Shown piece by piece: positions 6,946 to 15,313 of a stretch of DNA of 59,014 nucleotides. The stretch's first letter is position 1. Each line of letters opens with the position of its first letter. Both the position numbers and the translations under genes were made by a program. The stretch is taken from the NCBI GenBank assembly GCA_946493085.1, contig CAMMAC010000007.1:1-59014 (forward strand), read 5' to 3'. The stretch comes from an uncultured Clostridiaceae bacterium (GTDB lineage: Bacteria; Bacillota; Clostridia; TANB77; CAG-508). The notes under the pieces were generated by a model that was given only the letters and a program-made list of their open reading frames with translations, searched no databases and was not told the DNA's origin.

Positions 6946-8790
6946 ATGAAGAAAAAAGCAGTAAAAATAATAGTAGCATTGATATTGTATTTATTTGCTA
7001 TGTTAGTAAAATTCGAAAATGCATGGATTAACAATGCCATTTTTCTAGTTAGTTATTTCATTGTTGGTTGGGACATTTTAAGAAAGGCAATGAGAAATAT
7101 CATAAGAGGAAAAGTATTTGATGAAAACTTTTTAATGGCAGTTGCTACAATAGGAGCATTTTGCATAGGAGAATTTCCAGAAGCAGTAGCGGTAATGCTA
7201 TTTTATCAAATTGGAGAATTATTCCAAAGTTATGCTGTAGATAAGTCCAGAAAATCAATAGCGAGCCTGATGGATATTAGGCCTGATTATGCCAATGTTT
7301 ATAGAGGAGGAAACATAGAAAAAGTAAATCCTGAAGAAGTAAAGATTGGTGAAACCATTATCATAAAACCGGGAGAAAAAATTCCATTAGACGGGCATAT
7401 TGTGGAAGGAAAAACAACTTTAGATACAAAAGCATTAACAGGGGAATCTTTGCCAAGAGATGCAAAAGAAGGAGACGAAGTTTTAAGTGGTTGTATTAAT
7501 CTAAATGGTGTTATCAAAGTAGAAGTAAAAAAAGAATACGGAGAATCTACTGTAAGCAAAATTTTAGATTTAGTAGAAAATGCTAGCAGTAAAAAATCTA
7601 AATCAGAGAATTTTATCACCAAATTTGCAAGATATTATACACCAATTGTAGTAGGAATTGCTGCTGTATTAGCAATTCTTCCACCGCTTATATTACCAGA
7701 AGCCACTTTCTCAGATTGGATTTATAGAGCATTGTCCTTCTTAGTGGTATCTTGTCCTTGTGCTTTGGTGATTTCCATACCTTTGAGCTTTTTTGGAGGA
7801 ATTGGAGGAGCATCCAAAATGGGTGTGCTAGTAAAAGGAAGCAACTATTTAGAGGCATTAGCTAGCACAGAAATAATGGTATTTGATAAAACAGGAACTT
7901 TAACGAAAGGTGTATTTGAAGTGCAACAGGTAAAGCCTATTGGTATTTCAGAGCAAGAATTGCTAAAAGTAGCAGCTTATGCAGAAAATTATTCTAATCA
8001 TCCTATTTCTAAGTCTTTGAAACGTGCTTACCAAGAAGAAATAGACGAAAAACAAATCCAAAATTACGAAGAATTATCTGGTTTAGGAATTATAGCTAAA
8101 ATTGGTGAGAAGGATATTTGGGTTGGCAACGACAAACTAATGCAAGAAAAACAAATTACATTTGAAAAATGTAATGAAGTAGGAACTGTTTTATATGTAG
8201 CCATAGAAGGCAAATATGCAGGATATATCGTGATTGCAGACCAGATAAAAGAAGATGCGAAAAAGACCATGGAAGATTTAAAGAAAAATCATATAAAACA
8301 AACGGTAATGCTAACAGGAGACAGAAAAAAAGTTGGAGAGAATGTAGCAAAAGAAATAGGGATAGATGAGGTATACACGGAATTATTACCAACCGATAAA
8401 GTACACAAAGTAGAAGAGCTATTAAAAAGAAAATCAGAAAAAGGAAAATTAGCCTTTGTAGGAGATGGCATTAATGATGCTCCTGTACTTACTTTAGCAG
8501 ATATAGGTATTGCAATGGGGGCTTTGGGGGCAGATAGCGCTATTGAAGCTGCAGATATTGTTATTATGACAGATGAACCGTACAAAATAGTAAAATCTAT
8601 GAAATTAGCGAAAAAAACAATGAGAATTGTAAAAGAAAATATCGTATTTGCTATTTTCGTAAAAGTGTTGGTACTTATTTTAACAGCATTTGGACTTTCT
8701 ACTATGTGGGAAGCAGTCTTTGCAGATGTTGGAGTCTCCATTATTGCTATTATCAATGCTTTGAGAGCATTAAATGTGAAAGAAAAATAA
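6946..8790 (+). CDS. cadA: P1B-type Zn/Cd/Pb-exporting ATPase (CadA/ZntA-like) without N-terminal metal domain
   Basis: A membrane pump that uses ATP to export divalent metals. Seen are the transport-site motif SCPCAL (CPC near residues 270-272), the phosphorylation motif DKTGTLTKG near 314, the HP motif in SNHPISKS near 352, and GDGINDAP near 506. In the last membrane helix FADVGVSIIAIINALR contains the aspartate that marks the Zn/Cd (P1B-2) group, as opposed to the MxSS of copper pumps. At 614 aa it is shorter than CadA because the HMA domain is encoded by the preceding gene. The operon is led by a CadC-like repressor. Metal choice is inferred from motifs. Confidence 0.92.
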   Translation: MKKKAVKIIVALILYLFAMLVKFENAWINNAIFLVSYFIVGWDILRKAMRNIIRGKVFDENFLMAVATIGAFCIGEFPEAVAVMLFYQIGELFQSYAVDKSRKSIASLMDIRPDYANVYRGGNIEKVNPEEVKIGETIIIKPGEKIPLDGHIVEGKTTLDTKALTGESLPRDAKEGDEVLSGCINLNGVIKVEVKKEYGESTVSKILDLVENASSKKSKSENFITKFARYYTPIVVGIAAVLAILPPLILPEATFSDWIYRALSFLVVSCPCALVISIPLSFFGGIGGASKMGVLVKGSNYLEALASTEIMVFDKTGTLTKGVFEVQQVKPIGISEQELLKVAAYAENYSNHPISKSLKRAYQEEIDEKQIQNYEELSGLGIIAKIGEKDIWVGNDKLMQEKQITFEKCNEVGTVLYVAIEGKYAGYIVIADQIKEDAKKTMEDLKKNHIKQTVMLTGDRKKVGENVAKEIGIDEVYTELLPTDKVHKVEELLKRKSEKGKLAFVGDGINDAPVLTLADIGIAMGALGADSAIEAADIVIMTDEPYKIVKSMKLAKKTMRIVKENIVFAIFVKVLVLILTAFGLSTMWEAVFADVGVSIIAIINALRALNVKEK

Positions 8791-8825
8791 GGTTTATAGG
8801 TATATCCAATAGAAAAACCTAAATA
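8790..8825 (+). repeat. Intergenic nested-hairpin repeat, copy 2 of 3
   Basis: AGGTTTATAGGTA opens directly at the stop codon of the ATPase gene and AAACCTAAATA closes the element (AAACCT 8815-8820), 32 bases before the next start codon. The outer arms AGGTTT/AAACCT match copies at 6647 and 16038; the inner palindrome is weaker. Confidence 0.6.
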
Positions 8826-8852
8826 TCAAAACAGAAAAGGGAAGGGATTAAA

Positions 8853-9068
8853 ATGAAAGAAATAGAAATGCGTGTAAAAGGAATGGTTTGTGGAGGTTGT
8901 GAAAATAGAGTAAAAAATGCTTTGGGAGCGATAGACGGAGTAGAAGCGGTAGAGGCGAGCTATCAAACAGGGCTAGTAAAAGTAAAAGCAGAGGAAAAGG
9001 TAAGCAAACAAACTTTAGAGGAAGCAATCGTAGATATTGGTTTTGAAATAGAAACGATGGAAAAATAA
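8853..9068 (+). CDS. copZ: Copper chaperone CopZ-like HMA protein
   Basis: A 71-aa HMA domain with the metal motif GMVCGGCE near residue 10. It lies between the Zn/Cd ATPase and a copper ATPase, and so most likely hands Cu(I) to the latter, as CopZ does for CopA. The CxxC is CGGC, within the range seen in HMA proteins. Its RBS is AAGGGAAGGG about 10 bases upstream. The copper role is inferred from its gene neighbour. Confidence 0.8.
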   Translation: MKEIEMRVKGMVCGGCENRVKNALGAIDGVEAVEASYQTGLVKVKAEEKVSKQTLEEAIVDIGFEIETMEK

Positions 9069-9139
9069 GGATAGGTAAGTTGCAACAAATTTTACTATAA
9101 AAAGCAGTTATCCGCAAAGAAAAGGAAGGAAAGGTGGGT

Positions 9140-11344
9140 ATGAAAAAAATAGTATTATCTATAGAAGGAATGACTTGTAGTGCTTGTTCTAATGGTTTAG
9201 AGAAATACTTAAATAAACAAGAAGGAATTCATTCTGCTTCTGTCAATTTAGTAATGGCAAATACCAGCATAGAATATGACGAAAAAATATTAGATGTAGA
9301 AAAGTTAAATGAATTTGTAAAAAAAGCAGGTTTTAAAAGCTTAGGTGAATTTAAAGAGATAAAAACAGAGGGAAGTAATAAGAAAGAAAAAATAAAATTC
9401 ATTAGTTTTACTATACTAGCTGTTATCTTTATGTATATTGCCATGGGACATATGATTCATCTGCCTACTCTGCCATGGATAGATGTGGAAATTAACCCTA
9501 TAGGCTATACGGTTTGTTTATTTGTGTTTGCCATTGTATTTATGGTTTATGGATGGGATATTTTAAAAAATGGATATAAAAATTTTATCCATAGAACACC
9601 GAATATGGATACCTTGGTTGGCATAGGTGTACTAAGCAGTTTTTTCTATAGTATTTATAGTATGATACGAATTATTCAAGGAGATACTTCTGCGATACAT
9701 CATCTATATTTTGAATCTGCTGCTATGGTCATTTACTTTGTAAAATTGGGTAGATATTTAGATGGCATTAGTAAAGACAGAACAAAAGAAGCTATTCAAA
9801 AATTGGTAAAAATAACACCGGAGCAAGCAACTATTAAGGAAAATGGAAAAGAAAAAGTCGTTACCATAGATGAAGTAAAAAAAGGAGATATTGTGGTTAG
9901 CAGACCTGGAGAGAGAATTTCCGTAGATGGAGAAATTGTAGAAGGAAAAGCCCATTTAGATGAGTCTTTTATCACAGGAGAAAGTAAACCTACCACAAGA
10001 TCTGTAGGACAAAAGGTAATTGCCGGTAGTAGAAACTATGATGGCTATATAGAATATAGGGCAGAAAAAATAGGAAAAGAATCTACCATATCCGAAATTG
10101 TGAAATTGGTAGTAGAAGCAAGTAATACGAAGGCACCAATTGCGAAAATGGCAGATAAAGTTTCTAGTTATTTTGTCCCAATCGTTATACTCCTTGCGAT
10201 AGTTACTTTTATTGCATACTTAGTATTAGGGTATAGTTTTGCAGATGCTTTAATTGTATTTGTTACGATATTGGTAGTAGCTTGTCCTTGTAGTTTAGGA
10301 CTTGCAACACCTTTAGCAATTGTAGTAGCAGAAGGATTATGTGCAAATAACGGAATTTTAGTAAAGAAAAGCGAAATATTAGAAAATGCACAAAAAATAG
10401 ATACCATCGTATTTGATAAAACAGGAACATTAACTTATGGAACTTTGAAAATTTCTACAATAAAAAATTTTAGTAATTTATCAGATAAAGAATTATTACA
10501 ATTGGTAGGAAGCATAGAGAGTAAATCTACGCACCCTATAGCAAAGGCTTTTACAGGATATATGGAAGAAAATAAAATAGAAATACTACCTGTAAAAGAA
10601 TTTGGAAATATGGCTGGTTTAGGAGTTATTGGTAGAATAAAAGATAGTAGAATGATAATAGGAAATGCTAAAATTTTAAAAGACTTAAAACTAGAAAATC
10701 CATATGAGGAAGAAGAGAAAACATTAGCACAAGAGGGAAATAGCATTGTGTATGTAGTGCAAGACAATAAAATTGTTGCACTGATAGGCGTAAATGACAT
10801 TGTAAGAGACAATGCAAAAGAAGTGATACAAAACTTAAAAGAAAAACAGATAGATACGATTATGCTAACAGGGGATAACCAAGATACTGCAGAAAAAATA
10901 GCAAAAGATATAGGAATCACAAAAGTAATTGCGAATGTATTGCCAACAGAGAAAACAGAAGTCATTCAAAACCTAAAAAAGGAGCACAAGCATGTTATGA
11001 TGTGTGGGGATGGAATTAATGATAGCCCTGCTCTAGCAACTGCAGATATTGGAGTAAGTGTGAAGAGTGGAACCGATATTGCAATGGATTCTTCCGATGT
11101 TATTTTAACCAGAAATAATTTAGACAGTATTACAGAATTAATCCAAATTAGTAAAAAAACCATTAGAATTATTAAACAAAACCTATTTTGGGCATTTTTC
11201 TATAATGCCTTAATGATACCGATAGCAATGGGAATGCTAAAACCTTTTGGAATCACAATTAATCCAATGATAGCAAGTTTGGCTATGGTAATTAGCAGTT
11301 TGACGGTAATTTTAAATACGCTAAGACTAAAGAAAAAAGCATAA
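9140..11344 (+). CDS. copA: P1B-type Cu(I)-exporting ATPase CopA
   Basis: A 734-aa pump with one N-terminal HMA domain (MTCSAC, cysteines near residues 13 and 16), the transport motif VACPCSLGLATP (CPC near 382), DKTGTLT near 426, HPIAKA, and GDGINDSPALATAD near 623. The last two helices carry the copper signatures YNALMIP and MVISSLTVILN (N/Y and MxSS), which define the P1B-1 copper group. I prefer ATG 9140 over GTG 9134; both sit behind a G-rich AGGAAAGGTGGG site. The gene shares an operon with copZ and the Zn/Cd pump. The 70-base gap before it opens with GGATA and closes with TATCC 26 bases before the start. Confidence 0.95.
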   Translation: MKKIVLSIEGMTCSACSNGLEKYLNKQEGIHSASVNLVMANTSIEYDEKILDVEKLNEFVKKAGFKSLGEFKEIKTEGSNKKEKIKFISFTILAVIFMYIAMGHMIHLPTLPWIDVEINPIGYTVCLFVFAIVFMVYGWDILKNGYKNFIHRTPNMDTLVGIGVLSSFFYSIYSMIRIIQGDTSAIHHLYFESAAMVIYFVKLGRYLDGISKDRTKEAIQKLVKITPEQATIKENGKEKVVTIDEVKKGDIVVSRPGERISVDGEIVEGKAHLDESFITGESKPTTRSVGQKVIAGSRNYDGYIEYRAEKIGKESTISEIVKLVVEASNTKAPIAKMADKVSSYFVPIVILLAIVTFIAYLVLGYSFADALIVFVTILVVACPCSLGLATPLAIVVAEGLCANNGILVKKSEILENAQKIDTIVFDKTGTLTYGTLKISTIKNFSNLSDKELLQLVGSIESKSTHPIAKAFTGYMEENKIEILPVKEFGNMAGLGVIGRIKDSRMIIGNAKILKDLKLENPYEEEEKTLAQEGNSIVYVVQDNKIVALIGVNDIVRDNAKEVIQNLKEKQIDTIMLTGDNQDTAEKIAKDIGITKVIANVLPTEKTEVIQNLKKEHKHVMMCGDGINDSPALATADIGVSVKSGTDIAMDSSDVILTRNNLDSITELIQISKKTIRIIKQNLFWAFFYNALMIPIAMGMLKPFGITINPMIASLAMVISSLTVILNTLRLKKKA

Positions 11345-11355
11345 AATATAAATAA

Positions 11356-11409
11356 AGGACATTCCGAGTGGCATAAACTATAACAGAAAATAAAAAGGAG
11401 GAATGTCCT
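11356..11409 (+). promoter_or_regulatory. Inverted repeat masking the ribosome-binding site of the CAP gene
   Basis: AGGACATTCC (11356-11365) is perfectly complementary to GGAATGTCCT (11400-11409). The 3' arm begins in the GGAGG ribosome-binding site and ends at the base before the ATG. The 34-base loop is too large for a normal terminator and lacks a T tract. In mRNA this could restrain translation; a DNA operator is also possible. Confidence 0.6.
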
Positions 11410-12168
11410 ATGAAAATTATTCAAATAAAAAAGAAGAGCATACTGAGTTTTGGTGTGCTATTTGTTTTTTTATTGACCTTAACAGTATTTTCAACTTCTT
11501 TTGGAATGCAACATTATTATAAATTAGATTTTAGTACAGGGCTTGTAACGGCAGATGTATTAAATGTAAGAAGTGGACCAGGAACGAACTATCCAGTAGT
11601 AACGAAAGTAAAGAAAAATGAATATATTCGTGTGTTTGCGGGAGTAGGAAATTGGTATATTGTACAAGTGGAAGGAGATTATGTAGGAGCTGTTAGTCAG
11701 CAATATGTAAAACCAGTTTATGCAAGTGGAAGTACAGGGGGAAGCTCTAATAATACAACACAAGATACAACAATAGCAGCAGAACTTACGGCAGATGAAA
11801 AAGAAGTGTTTCAATTAATTAATGAACAAAGAAAAGCAAACGGATTAGAAGCATTAGTAATTGATGCAGAAGTACAAAGAGTGGCAAGAATAAAAGCACA
11901 AGATATGGTAGATAACAATTATTTTTCCCATACTTCTCCTACTTATGGTTCTCCCTTTGAGATGTTGAAAAGTTTTAAAGTATCTTATCAAACTGCAGGA
12001 GAAAATATAGCTGGGAATAGTAGCAATAGTGCAGCAGTAAAGGCATGGATGAATTCAGCAGGACATAAAGCTAATATTTTAAATGGTAATTTTAATTACA
12101 CAGGAATAGGTGTAGTTTCTGGCTCTAAATATGGAAAAATATATGTACAACTCTTTGTTGGTAGATAG
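11410..12168 (+). CDS. Secreted SH3b-CAP domain protein (YkwD-like)
   Basis: A 252-aa exported protein. Residues 1-35 form a signal sequence with a long hydrophobic core. Residues about 43-100 are a bacterial SH3 domain (LNVRSGPGTNYPVV...GNWYIVQV) that likely binds cell wall. After a Ser/Thr/Gln-rich linker, the CAP/SCP domain (about 125-252) shows HTSP, AGENIA, GHKANIL and IYVQLFVG in the usual order. Similar proteins are common in spore formers; their biochemical role is poorly known. It is preceded by a hairpin that could mask its ribosome-binding site. Confidence 0.88.
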   Translation: MKIIQIKKKSILSFGVLFVFLLTLTVFSTSFGMQHYYKLDFSTGLVTADVLNVRSGPGTNYPVVTKVKKNEYIRVFAGVGNWYIVQVEGDYVGAVSQQYVKPVYASGSTGGSSNNTTQDTTIAAELTADEKEVFQLINEQRKANGLEALVIDAEVQRVARIKAQDMVDNNYFSHTSPTYGSPFEMLKSFKVSYQTAGENIAGNSSNSAAVKAWMNSAGHKANILNGNFNYTGIGVVSGSKYGKIYVQLFVGR

Positions 12169-12197
12169 TTGACAATTGGGTAAAATGTCCATATAAT
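12169..12197 (+). promoter_or_regulatory. Sigma-A promoter directly after the CAP gene
   Basis: TTGACA begins at the base after the CAP stop codon (12169-12174), followed by a 17-bp spacer and TATAAT (12192-12197), 21 bases before the next start codon. Confidence 0.8.
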
Positions 12198-12218
12198 CAA
12201 GAAAAAAAGAGGGAAAAA

Positions 12219-12953
12219 ATGTCACAATACTATATAGAAATAAAAGATAAACAAATACCAATACAAATAAGAAATTATAAAAATAGTAATCGAGTCAAAC
12301 TGTATTTTAGAGAAAATATATTACATATTAGTAAACCAAAGTATTTCTCTAAAAAACAGTTATTAAAGATGCTAAAAGAAAACGAAGAATCTATTTATAA
12401 AGAATATGTATCTCTTTGGAAAAAAGAAAATACGAACCAAAAACATTGGTATACAGGAGAAATTTTTTATTATGAAGGGGAGCCTTATGAAGAGGAAATG
12501 ATTCATCATAATAAAAACGAAGTAAGCATTAGGCTGGATAAAAAAGAGAAAAAGCTATTATTATATCTTCCAGAAGATTTAAAAGAAGAAGAAAAAAAGA
12601 AATTGGTAGATAGCTTAGTAAAAAAATTGTTAAAGAAAAATACAGAGGTTATGTTGGAGGAAAAACTTCCTAAATGGAGTAAGAAAATGAACTTGGAATA
12701 TCAAGGGTATAAAGTGCGAGATACAGTTTCCAAATATGGAAGTTGCGTACCACAAACAAAAATGTTGTATTTTAGTGCACGTTTAAAAATACTTACAGAA
12801 GAACAAGTAGATTCTATCATCGTACATGAATTAGCACATCTGGTACATGCCAATCATCAAAAACCATTTTATGATTTAGTGAAAAAATATATACCAAATT
12901 ATGATGAAATCCATCAAGAATTAAGGAAAAATCAAAAAAGAATGATGATTTAA
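12219..12953 (+). CDS. YgjP-like (DUF45) metallopeptidase-family protein
   Basis: A 244-aa cytoplasmic protein. The C-terminal half has the family pattern SKYGSCVPQTKMLYFSARL followed by IIVHELAHLVHANH, i.e. the zinc motif HELAH plus the downstream histidine in NHQKPFY. The N-terminal half is lysine-rich with a strand-like start (IEIKDKQIPIQIR) seen in YgjP proteins. Its physiological substrate is unknown; members often neighbour restriction or DNA-metabolism genes but not here. A GAGGG site lies 9 bases upstream. Confidence 0.85.
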   Translation: MSQYYIEIKDKQIPIQIRNYKNSNRVKLYFRENILHISKPKYFSKKQLLKMLKENEESIYKEYVSLWKKENTNQKHWYTGEIFYYEGEPYEEEMIHHNKNEVSIRLDKKEKKLLLYLPEDLKEEEKKKLVDSLVKKLLKKNTEVMLEEKLPKWSKKMNLEYQGYKVRDTVSKYGSCVPQTKMLYFSARLKILTEEQVDSIIVHELAHLVHANHQKPFYDLVKKYIPNYDEIHQELRKNQKRMMI

Positions 12954-13075
12954 AGAAAGGGGCTAACCTGATTTTCTTTTTTCGCTGTCCTTGCTGGTCG
13001 AATGCCATATATGATGGCATTCTCCCAAACTGCGCGTCCGCGCTTCAAAAAGAAAATCAGGTTAGTCCCTTTCTT
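12953..13075 (+). repeat. 123-bp palindromic element with 29-bp arms and structured GC-rich core
   Basis: The arms 12953-12981 and 13047-13075 match at 28 of 29 positions; the one mismatch would be a G-U pair in RNA. The 65-bp interior is much richer in GC than its surroundings and holds a perfect 9-bp hairpin (13000-13008 with 13014-13022) and a GCGCG/CGCGC repeat (13032-13043). The element begins at the stop codon of the previous gene. It is larger than an ordinary terminator and looks like a MITE or REP-type element or a structured RNA. Confidence 0.7.
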
Positions 13076-13100
13076 CATAATATATTAAGAAAAAGCAGTA

Positions 13101-13130
13101 TTGACAATAAAACAGAGAATAAGGTATAGT
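13101..13130 (+). promoter_or_regulatory. Sigma-A promoter for the membrane protein gene
   Basis: TTGACA (13101-13106), an 18-bp spacer and TATAGT (13125-13130). Its position rules out the longer reading frame that would start at 13101. Confidence 0.65.
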
Positions 13131-13163
13131 AAAAGTAATAAGAGAAAAAAGGGTGAAGGTTAC

Positions 13164-14183
13164 ATGAAAATAGAAGATAAGAAGGAACTGAAGAATGATT
13201 TAAATCATATAGTAGAGGATTTAGAAGAAATTGTAGAAAATGTAGAGGAAATGGAAGAACAGCCAGGAGAAGAGCAAAAGAAGGAAGTAACAGAAAATTT
13301 GGAAAAAGTAAAAGAGCAAATTGCAGCATTAGAAGAGGGAAAAGAGACAGAGACGAAAAAGAAAGAAAAAGGTTTTTCTATTTTTGGCATTACAATTTGG
13401 AGAATGCTTGCTTATTTTGTAATTTATAGTGTACTAGGCTTTATAGTAGAGACAATATTTGCCTTTTTTTCAGAAGGAGTTATAGAAAGTAGAAAAAGCT
13501 TTCTTTATGGACCATTTTGTGCTATTTATGGAGTAGGCGCAGTGGTAATGATTGTAGGTTTGCAAAAATGTAAGAAAAATAATTTTACTTTATGTTTAGG
13601 CGGATTTTTAATAGGATCTGTTGTAGAATATTTAGTAAGTCTGATAGGAGAATTAGTATTCCATGTAAAATGGTGGGACTATTCCGATATGGCATTTAAT
13701 CTTCAAGGAAGAATATGCCTTACCTTCTCTATTGCATGGGCGGCTTTAGGAGTATTTTTAATTAAGATAGTCAATCCCATCGTAGATAAAGTAATAGATA
13801 AGATACCAGTAAAAGTTTGGAAAATAGGAAGTTTAGTGATTGTCATCTTTATGTTTATAGACTGGATTATTTCTAGTTTTGCTATGCAAATGTTTTTTAT
13901 GCGAATTGTGGACAATCATCATATTGAATTAAAAGATGGTTCAGAATATATAGAAATTTGTAGAGATTTATATCAAGAAGAGTGGATAAAAAATATAGTA
14001 GATACTTTTTGGAACGATGAAGTAATGGTAAAGACATTTCCTAATTTAAGAGTAACAACAAAGAAAGGAGCAGTGATTTATGTAAGTAAATTATATCCAG
14101 AAATACACCCTTATTACATAAAAGTATTTGAACCAATTCATCTAGAAAAATTTGAATTTATTATGACAAAAAAAGGAGAATAA
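13164..14183 (+). CDS. Putative ABC transporter permease, CmpB family (PF06541-like) membrane protein
   Basis: The 339-aa protein has a highly charged coiled-coil N-terminus (residues 1-70, rich in Glu and Lys) and then four to five membrane helices from about residue 78 (WRMLAYFVIYSVLGFIVET) to about 265. The segment FLYGPFCAIYGVGAV and the WWDYS...NLQGRICL stretch are characteristic of this family, common in Bacillota. A soluble tail of about 80 residues follows. The start at 13164 is chosen because a promoter occupies the upstream in-frame ATG. Despite the database family name, transport has not been established and no ATPase is adjacent. Confidence 0.78.
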   Translation: MKIEDKKELKNDLNHIVEDLEEIVENVEEMEEQPGEEQKKEVTENLEKVKEQIAALEEGKETETKKKEKGFSIFGITIWRMLAYFVIYSVLGFIVETIFAFFSEGVIESRKSFLYGPFCAIYGVGAVVMIVGLQKCKKNNFTLCLGGFLIGSVVEYLVSLIGELVFHVKWWDYSDMAFNLQGRICLTFSIAWAALGVFLIKIVNPIVDKVIDKIPVKVWKIGSLVIVIFMFIDWIISSFAMQMFFMRIVDNHHIELKDGSEYIEICRDLYQEEWIKNIVDTFWNDEVMVKTFPNLRVTTKKGAVIYVSKLYPEIHPYYIKVFEPIHLEKFEFIMTKKGE

Positions 14184-14202
14184 ATGAAAGGAAGGAATAA
14201 CG

Positions 14203-14772
14203 ATGAATAGAGAAGAATGTTTTACTTTATTAAAAAAATATAATCAAGAACCTTTTCATATAGAACACGCATTAACAGTAGAAGCTGTTATGAGATATTT
14301 TGCAAAAGAGCTAGGATATGAGGAAAAATTTTGGGGAATAGTTGGATTATTACATGATATAGATTATGAAAAATATCCAGAAGAGCATTGTGTAAAAGCA
14401 CAAAAAATATTAGAAGAAGCAGGTTTTCCAAAAGAAGTAATTCATGGTGTTTGCAGTCATGGTTATGGTTTGGTGGTAGATATTAAACCAGAACATGAAA
14501 TGGAAAAAGTATTATTTGCAGTAGACGAATTAACAGGTCTAATTGGAGCTGCTGCTAAAATGCGACCTTCTAAAAGTACAAAAGATATGGAAGTATCTAG
14601 TTTAAAGAAAAAATTCAAAGATAAAAAATTTGCAGCTGGTTGCTCCAGAGATGTAATAAAACAAGGAGCTGAGATGTTAAATTGGGATTTAGATATTTTG
14701 TTTGAAAAAACGATTTTAGCTATGAGAGAGTCGGAAGATACTATTAGGGAAGAAATGGATAAAATAGCTTAA
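14203..14772 (+). CDS. HD-domain hydrolase
   Basis: A 189-aa HD-superfamily protein. Metal ligands are visible as HIEHALTVEAV (His near residue 19), LLHDIDY (HD near 52-53), CSHGYG (His near 87) and AVDELTGLI (Asp near 107). This is the compact HDIG-type phosphohydrolase seen widely in Clostridia, acting probably on a nucleotide or phosphate ester; the substrate is unknown. It follows the CmpB-like gene by 19 bases with a GGAAGG site, so the two are likely cotranscribed. Confidence 0.8.
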   Translation: MNREECFTLLKKYNQEPFHIEHALTVEAVMRYFAKELGYEEKFWGIVGLLHDIDYEKYPEEHCVKAQKILEEAGFPKEVIHGVCSHGYGLVVDIKPEHEMEKVLFAVDELTGLIGAAAKMRPSKSTKDMEVSSLKKKFKDKKFAAGCSRDVIKQGAEMLNWDLDILFEKTILAMRESEDTIREEMDKIA

Positions 14773-14867
14773 AAGAAAAACGAAAAAGTACTTTAAAAAT
14801 GAACAGATAAGTGGTATAATAAACGGTATCATCTGTAAATATGTGGTAGCAAAGGAGGAACAAAAAG

Positions 14868-15173
14868 ATGATACAGAGGCAATATAATATTTCGTACGAA
14901 GTAAGTTATGTGTTGGGGAAGGATGACCGCCTAGAAAGCATTGAACTCATTTCTACTTCTGGTACACACACACGGCTTACCAGAGATAAGATTTTAGGAA
15001 TTCTGTTTAATGAGGAGGAAAAAGAAAAAATGAAAAAGCTCATGCTAGTCATTGCTCTGGCGAGCAGGCATGAGTGGAAAAAATTTTATGAAACAATGAA
15101 AGCGGACAAAGAAATGTTTCCTGTTATCCATGCTTTATGGCAGGAAACATTGGAAGAATTAAAAACAGAATAG
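14868..15173 (+). CDS. Hypothetical protein, 101 aa
   Basis: I do not recognise this protein. It is soluble, opens with MIQRQYNISYEVSYVLGKDD and has a largely helical, Lys/Glu-rich C-terminal half. It has its own transcription unit: TATAAT at 14815-14820 (the -35 box, TTTAAA, is weak), an AAGGAGG site 8 bases before the ATG and a terminator just after the stop. Coding appears real from these signals. Confidence 0.65.
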   Translation: MIQRQYNISYEVSYVLGKDDRLESIELISTSGTHTRLTRDKILGILFNEEEKEKMKKLMLVIALASRHEWKKFYETMKADKEMFPVIHALWQETLEELKTE

Positions 15174-15186
15174 GGCTACCAAAAAG

Positions 15187-15217
15187 GAACCGGCGGTAAT
15201 GGCTGGTTCTTTTTTTA
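15187..15217 (+). terminator. Rho-independent terminator
   Basis: GAACCGGC (15187-15194) pairs with GCTGGTTC (15202-15209, one G-U), followed by TTTTTTTT. It ends the hypothetical gene's transcript. Confidence 0.85.
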
Positions 15218-15313
15218 CACAAAAAATTCATATTTCTTTTTCAAAAAATAGTAGTAAAACGAAAAGAAATGTGATAGGATACAAGTAGGTAAAAATGAGA
15301 AAGAAGGATGCAA

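Noticed and set aside
10435..10965. Long minus-strand reading frames within copA and similar genes
   Set aside because: Low-complexity Ser/Ile/Phe proteins antisense to clear genes, a by-product of AT-rich codons.
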